From: Candidatus Galligastranaerophilus intestinavium
Lineage (GTDB): Bacteria > Cyanobacteriota > Vampirovibrionia > Gastranaerophilales > Gastranaerophilaceae
Assembly: GCA_018716625.1 (NCBI GenBank)
Contig: DVJQ01000012.1
Location: 1-44,925, forward strand
Direction of reading: 5' to 3'
DNA length: 44,925 nucleotides
The notes under the pieces were generated by a model. The model was not told where the DNA came from, ran no database searches, and saw only the letters and a program-made list of their open reading frames with translations. Of this stretch, positions 27,619 through 34,982 are shown in pieces. Every line of letters starts with the position of its first letter. The first letter of the stretch is position 1. The position numbers and the translations under genes were made by a program.

Positions 27619-28379
27619 AAGAGTATCTTGACAGGCTTGTAAAAAAATATGAAACCAAAGACTTTATAAAGGACGACCCTGTCCAATTTGCGCATGCTTT
27701 TAAAAATAAAAAAGATATTGAAATTGCATCGTTTATAGCTGCTCTTTTTGCTTTTGGTAAGCGTGAGGCTTTTATTTCCAAACTTAAACATATATTTAAA
27801 GTTATGCAAAATGAGCCGTATAATTTTATTTTAAACTTTAGTGAAAAAAATAACCTATTTTGTGATTTTGTTTACAGGTTTGTTAAAGGTGATGATTTAA
27901 AATCCTTTCTTCTTGCTCTAAATAAGCTCTACAAACATGATAAAAGTACTCTTGAGGAGCTTTTTTATAAGGGATATTGTAGTAATGACATGCTGGGTTT
28001 TGTTTCAAAATATTTTTATTCCACGCTAAAATGCCCGCCCAACCTTGGTTTTTGCCATCTTTTTGCCCGCCCTGAAAAGGGTGGCGCCATGAAGCGAATG
28101 AATATGTTTTTAAGATGGATGATAAGAAGCGGGCCTGTGGATATGGCTCTTTGGGATTTTTTGAAAAAAAGTGAGCTTTTAATCCCTCTTGATGTTCATG
28201 TGGGCAATGTTTCAAGGTCGCTTGGGCTACTTGGGCGCAATGCTAATGACTTTAAGTCGGTTATTGAGCTGACGCAAAAACTTATGGAGTTTGATTCGGA
28301 TGATCCGGTAAAATATGACTTTGCCCTGTTTGGTGCGGGTGTAAATTCCGATAAAATGGAGAAAATAAAAATTTTATAA
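27615..28379 (+). CDS. DUF2400 / TIGR02757 family protein
   Basis: Encodes 254 residues. The order KDFIKDDPVQFAHAFKNKKD (about 15-34), EIASFIAALFAFGKREAFISK (about 35-55), NMFLRWMIRSG and DVHVGNVSRSLGLL matches the TIGR02757/DUF2400 family. That family is widespread, structurally like HhH-GPD DNA glycosylases, and has no proven reaction. It starts with an ATGA overlap with tadA and is the last gene of the run from 23391. The base-excision link is inference. Confidence 0.85.
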   Translation: MKEYLDRLVKKYETKDFIKDDPVQFAHAFKNKKDIEIASFIAALFAFGKREAFISKLKHIFKVMQNEPYNFILNFSEKNNLFCDFVYRFVKGDDLKSFLLALNKLYKHDKSTLEELFYKGYCSNDMLGFVSKYFYSTLKCPPNLGFCHLFARPEKGGAMKRMNMFLRWMIRSGPVDMALWDFLKKSELLIPLDVHVGNVSRSLGLLGRNANDFKSVIELTQKLMEFDSDDPVKYDFALFGAGVNSDKMEKIKIL

Positions 28380-28459
28380 ATTATCATGAATGCTTCAAAT
28401 ATTTGTATTACAATATTGTTGTTAACGTTTAATGTGACGCATAATTTAAGGATTAATCA

Positions 28460-30109
28460 ATGAAGTATTCTAAATATTCCGTAGTAATAATCGGCAGCGG
28501 CGTTGCAGGCGCCTACCTTGCATATAAGATTGCTACTCAAAAACATCTTAATGACGGGGTGTTGCTTATCGCAAAATCTGCTCTGAATACTTCTTCCTCC
28601 GAGCTTGCCCAAGGCGGCATAGTCGCTGTTTTGCCTGAAATTAACAAAGGTGATTCAATAAGTTCTCACATAAGTGATACAATTAAAGCAGGGTGCGGCT
28701 TAAATGATTTTAATGCGGTTAAACACATTTCTCAAAGTTCATCCTGTGTTATACAGGATTTAATGAATTTGGGAGTTGAGTTTGATAAAACTCCTGAGGG
28801 CAAGTTGAGTTTTGCACTTGAAGCGGCGCACAGTATCCCAAGAATATTACATGTTAAAGATGCAACAGGGCGCGCAATTGAAAATGTATTAATACAAAGA
28901 GTTAAAGAAAACGATGTGATTGATATTTATGAGGACACATCTGCGGTTGAAATTCTTGTTGATAAAACAAACAGTGCAAAAGGCGTTATTGTGTACAATC
29001 GTGATGCGGATTCATACGAGGCTGTGTATTCAAATGCCGTTGTAATTGCAACCGGCGGTATAGGACAGCTATATGCACACACAACAAATCCTTCCGTTGC
29101 AACGGGTGACGGTATTGCACTTGCATACAGGGCGGGTGCAAAAGTTAAAAATATGGAATTTGTTCAATTTCACCCAAGCGCTTTGGCTGTTTCCAATAAG
29201 CTTACAATGCCGCTTGTGTCTGAAGCGGTTCGCGGTGCCGGTGCAAAACTTTGCGATACAAAGGGGAATTATTTTGCAAAGAATTTTGATGAAAGGGGTG
29301 AACTTGCACCAAGAGATATCGTTGCACGCGCGATTTATACAACAATGCTAACTAATAATGATGATCATGTATATCTTGATATATCGCAAATGGGCATAGA
29401 ATATTTCAGAAACAGGTTTCCTAATATTGCAAAAAGCTGCGAGGATAACCATGTAGACGTTTCAGACGGTTTAATCCCAATTGCACCTGCTGCACACTAT
29501 TTTATGGGCGGAATAGAAACAAATGTGTGTGGTGAAACTTCTGTTTCCAATTTATACGCAATTGGCGAGTCAGCTTGCAGCGGATTTCATGGTGCAAACA
29601 GGCTTGCTTCAAATTCACTTTTGGAATGTGTGGCAGGCGCCTACGAGTTAGCAGATTTGCTTTCGCAAAAAAATCTTGATGCCCCCAAGAATTTTGATGA
29701 AAAAGTAAAAGCAACACTTGAGAAATATGTTCAAGACTCTGAAAGCACTTGCGAGCTTGAAGATGTAGATATTGACGATATTAAAAATAAAATCAAGGAA
29801 ATAATGTGGGAAGGTGCAGGAATTATAAGAAATAAAACAGGACTCCTTGATGCTCAAAAGAAACTTGATGAACTTCAAAAGGTTATAAATTCTGCAACCT
29901 GTGCACACATAAACGAGTGCTACGAAGTTAAAAATATGTTGCTTGTTTCAAAATTAATAGTAAATAGTGCCCTTGCTCGCGAAAATTCGATTGGAGCCCA
30001 CTTTAGAGAAGATTTTTGTACATTGAGTGCTGATATTGATATGGCAAATAATGTTGCTATAAGTTTTAAAGGCAAAGAGGTTAATAATGGCGAAGTTTTT
30101 ACTGAATGA
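28460..30109 (+). CDS. nadB: L-aspartate oxidase
   Basis: Encodes 549 residues, normal for NadB, the flavoenzyme that oxidises L-aspartate to iminoaspartate for NAD synthesis (with fumarate as electron acceptor when oxygen is absent). The FAD motif VVIIGSGVAGAYLAYKIA is near residue 8, followed by SSSELAQGGIVAV, EAAHSIPRILHVKDATGRAI, APAAHYFMGGI and GFHGANRLASNSLLECV, which separate it from succinate dehydrogenase. AAGGA precedes the ATG. It overlaps nadC by 23 nt. nadA is not in view. Confidence 0.95.
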   Translation: MKYSKYSVVIIGSGVAGAYLAYKIATQKHLNDGVLLIAKSALNTSSSELAQGGIVAVLPEINKGDSISSHISDTIKAGCGLNDFNAVKHISQSSSCVIQDLMNLGVEFDKTPEGKLSFALEAAHSIPRILHVKDATGRAIENVLIQRVKENDVIDIYEDTSAVEILVDKTNSAKGVIVYNRDADSYEAVYSNAVVIATGGIGQLYAHTTNPSVATGDGIALAYRAGAKVKNMEFVQFHPSALAVSNKLTMPLVSEAVRGAGAKLCDTKGNYFAKNFDERGELAPRDIVARAIYTTMLTNNDDHVYLDISQMGIEYFRNRFPNIAKSCEDNHVDVSDGLIPIAPAAHYFMGGIETNVCGETSVSNLYAIGESACSGFHGANRLASNSLLECVAGAYELADLLSQKNLDAPKNFDEKVKATLEKYVQDSESTCELEDVDIDDIKNKIKEIMWEGAGIIRNKTGLLDAQKKLDELQKVINSATCAHINECYEVKNMLLVSKLIVNSALARENSIGAHFREDFCTLSADIDMANNVAISFKGKEVNNGEVFTE

Positions 30110-30950
30110 TTTTATAATTGAAGAACATGTTAAAAAAGCGCTTGTTGAAGATATCGGATATGGGGATATTACAACAGATTCCGTTTGTGCATGGCTTGAT
30201 GAAGATAAAATTTTTCAGGTTTACTTAACTACTCGCTGCGACGGTGTTTTTTGCGGCGAGGATGTATTTAAAAAAGTATTTGAAGTACTCTCAAAAGGTC
30301 AGGTAAATATTGAGTTTTATTTTAATGACGGTGATGAAATAAAAAAAGGGGATAAAATAGCAAAAATTACCGGCTCTGCCAGATATGTCCTAACAGGGGA
30401 GAGATTGGCGCTTAATTATGTACAAAGAATGAGCGGCATTGCAACTATTAGCAGAAAATATCAGAATATAGCGCAAAAATACGGTGCGCGCGTTGTTGAT
30501 ACCAGAAAAAATACACCTAACTTTAGAATTTTTGAAAAGTATGCAGTAAAAGTCGGTGGTGGTCATCTGCATCGCTTTAATCTTTGCGACTGTGTAATGC
30601 TCAAGGATAATCACATTGCGCTCTTGGGCGGGGATATTAAAAAAGCGCTAAAGCTTGTGAGAAAAAGTATTTCACATGCACATAAAATAGAGGTTGAATG
30701 TGACAAAGTTTCACAAGTTCATCTTGCGCTTGAGGCAGGTGCAGATATTATTATGCTTGATAATATGAGCGTCGAGCAGATGAGCGAATGTGTAAAATTG
30801 ATAGGACATAAAGCTATTGTTGAGGCAAGCGGCGGTGTTAATTTATCCACATTGGAAGAAATTGCAAAATACGGCGTGGATATAATATCTACAAGTGCAA
30901 TTGTTGCAAATGCACCTACACTTGATCTTGCGTTTGATTATCTGGACTAA
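30087..30950 (+). CDS. nadC: Nicotinate-nucleotide pyrophosphorylase (carboxylating)
   Basis: Encodes 287 residues, typical length. NadC makes nicotinate mononucleotide from quinolinate and PRPP, the step after NadB/NadA. Conserved segments are EDIGYGDITTDSV (about 16-28), LNYVQRMSGIATISRKY, VVDTRKNTPNFRIFEKYAV, KVGGGHLHRFNLCDCVMLKDNH, and EASGGVNLSTLEEIAKYGVD. The GGGHLHR variant replaces the more common GGG-x-NHR. It starts inside nadB and shares a 4-nt stop overlap with the convergent flavoprotein gene. Confidence 0.95.
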   Translation: MAKFLLNDFIIEEHVKKALVEDIGYGDITTDSVCAWLDEDKIFQVYLTTRCDGVFCGEDVFKKVFEVLSKGQVNIEFYFNDGDEIKKGDKIAKITGSARYVLTGERLALNYVQRMSGIATISRKYQNIAQKYGARVVDTRKNTPNFRIFEKYAVKVGGGHLHRFNLCDCVMLKDNHIALLGGDIKKALKLVRKSISHAHKIEVECDKVSQVHLALEAGADIIMLDNMSVEQMSECVKLIGHKAIVEASGGVNLSTLEEIAKYGVDIISTSAIVANAPTLDLAFDYLD

Positions 30951-32314
30951 GAGTCCTCCATTTGGCTTTTAAGTCTGTACGCTGCCGTTAAAAGTATATC
31001 TATGGTTGAAGAATATGGTGGCGCATAAGCCAAATCCAAATGTAAGAATTCATCAATCGTTAAGCCGGATTGCAGCGCCGCTGTTACTGTATTTATTCTT
31101 TTGTTAACATCCCCTGTACCAACACCCTGTGCGCCAAGCAGTTTACCTGTTTTTTTATTGGCAACAAGCTTAATTGTAATGTTTTCAGAGTCCGGCATGT
31201 AGCCGGCTTTGTCTTTTTTTATAACCGTTGCGCTGATAGACTGAATATTGTACTTATCGCCCAACTTTGCCGCATTCTCTTGCGTCATGCCTGTTAGTGC
31301 TATTGTGTAGTTAAAATATTTTGTTATGGCTGAGCCCAGCACTCCTTCAAATCTTTCGCCGATTTTGGGATCTGTGTTGATATTAATTGCCGCAACTCTG
31401 CCCTCTTTGTTTGCAATTGTTCCTAAAGACAGGTACATCGGGCGCTTTGTAATCATACATTTAACCTCTGTGCAATCTCCTGCTGCCCAAATATGTTCTA
31501 TATTGGTTTTCATGGCAACATCGGTTACAATCCCGCCTTTTGAGCCAATTTTTACTCCTGCGTCATATGCAAGCTCTACATTCGGTCTTACCCCCGAAGC
31601 CACTACGCAAAAATCTGCCTCAAGCTCCAGCCCGCTTTTTGTTATTAATTTTGCAAATTTTCCGTCTTCATCGGCAACGAATTCTACAATTTCTTGGTTG
31701 AAATGCATATCAACCCATTGTCCGTCGCGCTCCAGTATGAAGTTTTTTATTAAATCACTAAATTCGCTGTCAAAAATTCCCATTAATCGAGAACGACTTT
31801 CAACAATACTTACGCTCAGTCCGTTGTGCACAAAAGCTTCAAGCAGCTCTATCCCGATGTAACCTCCGCCTACTATAATAGCGCGTTTTGCATTTTGCAT
31901 AGCTTCTTTGATTTTTATTCCGTCGCTTACTCGCCTCAAGAAATAGACACCGTTCATATCTATATTCTTAATGTTTGGAATATTCGGTTTTGCGCCTGTG
32001 CATATTACAAGTTCATCGTAGCTGACTTCTTTGTCATTTATTATTACACACTTTTTTTCAGGCAGTATTTTTTGCGCTTTGTGATTTAAAAACACTTTTA
32101 TACCCTGCTTTTCAAAATCTTCAGGTGTCCTTATTATGAGTTGATTTATACTTTTAACCGTTCCCTCTATAAAATAAGGAAGACCGCAAGCACTGTATGA
32201 AATTATATTTTCATCAGTGTAGAGTTCAATAATATTTTCAGGGTTCATCCTTTTTGCTTTTGCGGCAGTTTTCGGGCCGGCCGCACTCCCGCCTATAATT
32301 ACAATTTTTTTCAT
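30947..32314 (-). CDS. CoA-disulfide reductase / NADH oxidase-type flavoprotein
   Basis: Encodes 455 residues of the pyridine-nucleotide-disulfide oxidoreductase family. An FAD motif VIIGGSAAGPKTAAKAK (4-20) is followed by the single redox Cys43 in SYSACGLPYF, the signature of CoA-disulfide reductases and Nox enzymes. YDELVICTGAKPN, the NAD motif AIIVGGGYIGIELLEA and IWAAGDCTEV are present, and a dimerisation domain fills the last 120 residues. Whether the substrate is CoA disulfide, polysulfide or oxygen cannot be decided; in an anaerobe any of these is plausible. It is divergent from rsmD, 29 nt apart, with an overlapping TATAAT-like element. Confidence 0.85.
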   Translation of the reverse strand: MKKIVIIGGSAAGPKTAAKAKRMNPENIIELYTDENIISYSACGLPYFIEGTVKSINQLIIRTPEDFEKQGIKVFLNHKAQKILPEKKCVIINDKEVSYDELVICTGAKPNIPNIKNIDMNGVYFLRRVSDGIKIKEAMQNAKRAIIVGGGYIGIELLEAFVHNGLSVSIVESRSRLMGIFDSEFSDLIKNFILERDGQWVDMHFNQEIVEFVADEDGKFAKLITKSGLELEADFCVVASGVRPNVELAYDAGVKIGSKGGIVTDVAMKTNIEHIWAAGDCTEVKCMITKRPMYLSLGTIANKEGRVAAININTDPKIGERFEGVLGSAITKYFNYTIALTGMTQENAAKLGDKYNIQSISATVIKKDKAGYMPDSENITIKLVANKKTGKLLGAQGVGTGDVNKRINTVTAALQSGLTIDEFLHLDLAYAPPYSSTIDILLTAAYRLKSQMEDS

Positions 32315-32343
32315 GCTATTATAATGAGGGGATATAAAGAATA

Positions 32344-32886
32344 ATGCAACTTACAGGTGGGCAATATAAAGGAAGAAAAATAATTACTCCAAAGGGTGTA
32401 CGTCCGACACTAAGCAATGTTCGCGAGAGCGTTTTTAGTGTTTTATATTCATACTTTGGCAGTTTTGAGGACAAAAATTTTCTGGATTTATTTTTAGGAA
32501 GCGGGATTATGACTTTTGAGGCTCTTTCTCGCGGGTTTAAAACTGTTTCGTTTGAACTAAGCGCTCAAGTTATAAGGCAGGTAAAAGACAGTGCCTTTGC
32601 CTTGGGTATAGAGCCTACCATAATAAAGGCAAATTCTTTGTGTGCAGCACCTAAGCTGAGTTCTAAATTTGACGTAATTTATGCTGATCCGCCTTGGGAC
32701 TATTCTTATTATGACATTTTTAAATGTTGTGAAAAACTGCTTTTAAAAAAATCTTTGGCAGTAATTGAATGTGACAAAAAGAAAAAGCCCGATGTGCTTT
32801 TAGAGCTGAACTCTTTTGACACACTTGAGCTTTTTAGGGAAAAAAATTATGGTCGTTGTTGTCTTTTATTTATAAAATTAAGTTGA
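32344..32886 (+). CDS. rsmD: 16S rRNA (guanine966-N2)-methyltransferase RsmD
   Basis: Encodes 180 residues. Conserved RsmD features are GGQYKGRKIITPKG at the start, RPTLSNVRESVFSVL (20-34), the SAM-binding FLDLFLGSGIMTFEALSRG (46-64), and catalytic DPPWDY (115-120). It methylates G966 of 16S rRNA in the small-subunit head. No ribosome-binding site is visible in the 12 or so nt after the likely TATAAT (32320-32325). It ends overlapping the convergent EF-hand gene by 9 nt. coaD, a frequent neighbour, is absent. Confidence 0.92.
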   Translation: MQLTGGQYKGRKIITPKGVRPTLSNVRESVFSVLYSYFGSFEDKNFLDLFLGSGIMTFEALSRGFKTVSFELSAQVIRQVKDSAFALGIEPTIIKANSLCAAPKLSSKFDVIYADPPWDYSYYDIFKCCEKLLLKKSLAVIECDKKKKPDVLLELNSFDTLELFREKNYGRCCLLFIKLS

Positions 32887-33390
32887 TGAACTAGACGAGT
32901 AGTCGTCATTTTCTACATAATTTGAAATATTTGTTGCCTGAAATTTCGGATATTTTTCTTCCATTTCATCTATTTCTTCATCCATACCATAAGCGGCTAT
33001 TTCTTGGTTTGTAACTCTGCCGTCACCGTCTTTGTCAATTTCTTGGAAATTAGCCAAAACTTCCTCAAGAGTTGAGCTTGCACTTCCGCTGTAGCACAGC
33101 TGCATTAACTCCTGATAGCTCAATCCTTTTTGGGATAATTTATTTGTGTATTGCTGCAAATCCGTTGCACTTATTTTTCCGTCACCGTCAGTGTCAATGC
33201 TTGAAAAATTTTGTGTCAGATAACTTTGAAAGCTTGCGTTTAAGTTATTTTTATTAACTTCATCCGACGGATTTACAATTTGATCAAGGGTTAAACCGCC
33301 TGATGCACCTGCGCTTAGTACCGCAAAATTATTTGTAAGACCGTAAATAGCTTGCGCCATAAGTCCTTGACCGCTTAATCTTGTACTCAT
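32878..33390 (-). CDS. Two-EF-hand protein
   Basis: Encodes 170 residues with a true pair of EF hands. Loop 1 (66-77) has Asp66, Asp68, Asp70, Gly71, Ile73 and Asp77; loop 2 (119-130) has Asp119, Asp121, Asp123, Gly124, Val126 and Glu130. Helices flank both loops, as in calmodulin-like units. The N terminus (MSTRLSGQGLMAQAIYGLTN) is mildly hydrophobic but is not a signal peptide. The C terminus is acidic and ends in a run of serines. AAGGTTAG precedes the ATG. Function unknown; Ca2+ binding is strongly predicted. Confidence 0.82.
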   Translation of the reverse strand: MSTRLSGQGLMAQAIYGLTNNFAVLSAGASGGLTLDQIVNPSDEVNKNNLNASFQSYLTQNFSSIDTDGDGKISATDLQQYTNKLSQKGLSYQELMQLCYSGSASSTLEEVLANFQEIDKDGDGRVTNQEIAAYGMDEEIDEMEEKYPKFQATNISNYVENDDYSSSSST

Positions 33391-33469
33391 AATCTAACCT
33401 TATTTTATAACCTAAGACAAATTTAATGATTTTTTTATAAAAAGAAAACAACTTTTTGGATGAGTTTGC

Positions 33470-33498
33470 TTGTTTTGAATTGCAATTGGTTGTAGAAT
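33470..33498 (+). promoter_or_regulatory. Candidate promoter of the zinc-ribbon gene, predicted leaderless
   Basis: TTGTTT (33470-33475), 17-nt spacer, TAGAAT (33493-33498), then 6 nt to the ATG at 33505. The expected transcription start coincides with the A of the ATG. No ribosome-binding site is present. The -35 is the same hexamer as in front of wecB. Confidence 0.5.
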
Positions 33499-33504
33499 TA
33501 CACT

Positions 33505-33681
33505 ATGGCTGAAAAAAGACAGTTTTTGGGAATAATGTTTGAATGCTGTAATGTATACGGCAGAATATATAAAAATAAAGAGGGCACTGCCTATGTAGGT
33601 AAATGCCCGAAATGTTTAAAAAATGTTATGGTCAAAGTAGGTAAAGAAGGAACAAATAACAGATTTTTCAGAGCTTATTAG
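33505..33681 (+). CDS. Small CPxC zinc-ribbon-like protein
   Basis: A 58-residue gene found by reading the gap between two EF-hand genes. The sequence runs FLGIMFECCNVYGRIYKNKE (7-26), then AYVGKCPKCLKNVMVKVG and ends TNNRFFRAY. Cys14/Cys15 and Cys34/Cys37 make a four-cysteine zinc ribbon. From memory, similar short proteins with the ECC-VY-RIY and CPKC blocks occur in Planctomycetes and other groups without known function; a search is needed to confirm. It has a promoter-like element ending 6 nt before the ATG and a 4-nt stop overlap with the convergent EF-hand gene. Confidence 0.75.
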   Translation: MAEKRQFLGIMFECCNVYGRIYKNKEGTAYVGKCPKCLKNVMVKVGKEGTNNRFFRAY

Positions 33682-34400
33682 TATAAATCTTTTGCCCCGC
33701 TTTCATTTGTTGTACTGCCACCGTTTTCACTGCGTTTTTTGTTAATTAAATTAAGTTCGTTTTCGCTGTAGAATTGTATTTTGCCGTTTTCATCTTTTAT
33801 TATTTGATTGTTTTCGTCGCGTTTCATTTCAGGAAGCATTACTTCTCCCCATACGACATTTGGATTTTTAATATTGTTAATACGACATATTTCATCCAGA
33901 TATTGTTGATAGTCGCTGCTATATAGCTCTATACCCTCAACATGTTTGTCTATTATCCTTGATAAGCAGTCGTCCACTCCTGTTCCCCAAGGTTGGATTT
34001 TTACTTTTTCATAAGGTGAATCGTTTGATTTTTCTTCATCAGCCGACTCGGCTTCTTGTGCACCGTCATATATTGCACCCAAAAGTGATGTTACTTCTTT
34101 TTCATTCAGCACACCATCACCCTTATCAGCGTCTGCTAATCTTGCAAAGACTTCAGTTTCATCTTCTTCTAAGTAACCTTTTTCAATAGCATCTTGCATG
34201 AATTCGTCGAGGTCTATCTCGTCTTTTCCTTGCATGATTTTTTCTTCGTAATATTCTATGAAATTTTCCCTGCTTGCAAATACGCTTTCATCATTGTGTG
34301 CTTTTTCATTTTCAATTACTTCTGCTGCTCTTTGGTTGAAAATATCTTTGTCTACTTTTACGCCTGCCAGTCTGGCATCATAGTTGAATTCTGATGTCAT
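33678..34400 (-). CDS. EF-hand protein with LysM-like C-terminal half
   Basis: Encodes 240 residues. The N-terminal half is acidic and helical, with an EF-like loop at 90-102 (Asp90, Asp92, Asp95, Gly96, Glu102) that is one residue longer than canonical. A second acidic stretch, GKDEIDLDEF (58-67), may be a degenerate partner. Residues about 137-192 (DDCLSRIIDKH, INNIKNPNVVWGEVMLPEM) resemble a LysM unit, usually peptidoglycan- or chitin-binding. There is no signal peptide, so surface location is not shown. AAAGGAAA precedes the ATG. It is the second gene of an operon with another EF-hand gene 26 nt upstream. Confidence 0.7.
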   Translation of the reverse strand: MTSEFNYDARLAGVKVDKDIFNQRAAEVIENEKAHNDESVFASRENFIEYYEEKIMQGKDEIDLDEFMQDAIEKGYLEEDETEVFARLADADKGDGVLNEKEVTSLLGAIYDGAQEAESADEEKSNDSPYEKVKIQPWGTGVDDCLSRIIDKHVEGIELYSSDYQQYLDEICRINNIKNPNVVWGEVMLPEMKRDENNQIIKDENGKIQFYSENELNLINKKRSENGGSTTNESGAKDLY

Positions 34401-34426
34401 TTTTTTGTTTTCCTTTATTTATATTT

Positions 34427-34840
34427 TTAAAACGGATTATTGTTTGTGTCGGCTGAAAAGTCCATGTCGTCGTTTTCATCAGATGTTAAACTTGCCCCAT
34501 TGTTGCTTTTTTCGTTTCTGTGTAAATTAAATTGTCCGAGTGTTTCATCTATTTCATCTTGTGTTACTATACCGTCGCCATCTATATCAAAATCATCACC
34601 TATTTCTCGCATGGTTTCATCGTCAATGCCATAGTCCGCAAATGCACCTTCGGTAAACTCAATCGTTGAAACGCTTTCATCATCAAATATGTTGTCAGGT
34701 TCAATATCGCTCAAGTCCATATTTGTGATATCAAATATGCTGGAATCTTCATTGTTTTCAGCTTTTTCCTGTTTTGCAGACTTTGCTTTTTCGATTTGTG
34801 AAGGGTCTATTCTTCGAATTTCGTTAATATTGCTGCCCAT
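34427..34840 (-). CDS. Acidic single-EF-hand protein
   Basis: Encodes 137 residues from ATG 34840; the frame is open back to 34933 but AAAGGA lies about 9 nt before 34840, and the upstream part is promoter-like. One perfect EF-hand loop sits at 85-96 (Asp85, Asp87, Asp89, Gly90, Val92, Glu96). The protein is very acidic, poor in hydrophobic residues and has no signal peptide or membrane helix; the C-terminal 30 residues are Asn/Asp/Ser-rich. It is the first gene of the pair with the EF-hand/LysM-like gene. Confidence 0.75.
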   Translation of the reverse strand: MGSNINEIRRIDPSQIEKAKSAKQEKAENNEDSSIFDITNMDLSDIEPDNIFDDESVSTIEFTEGAFADYGIDDETMREIGDDFDIDGDGIVTQDEIDETLGQFNLHRNEKSNNGASLTSDENDDMDFSADTNNNPF

Positions 34841-34933
34841 ATTATCATCCTTTCTTTGACCAACATATTTTCTATTTCGGACAACATTTGAATATACTTT
34901 ATTTTTTGTTACAAAACGTAATATAATGCACAA

Positions 34934-34966
34934 AAATACCTCGCTTTTTTGTTAAGCGAGGTATTT
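34934..34966 (-). terminator. Intrinsic terminator of gatA
   Basis: A perfect 13-bp inverted repeat, AAATACCTCGCTT (34934-34946) and AAGCGAGGTATTT (34954-34966), with a 7-nt loop. Read on the minus strand it begins 17 nt after the gatA stop and ends in TTTTTG. It separates gatA from the EF-hand operon. Confidence 0.8.
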
Positions 34967-34982
34967 ATAATAACGTTTTAAT

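Noticed and set aside
31326-31862. 178-codon plus-strand frame opposite the flavoprotein gene
   Set aside because: A shadow of the disulfide-oxidoreductase gene, without its own start signals.
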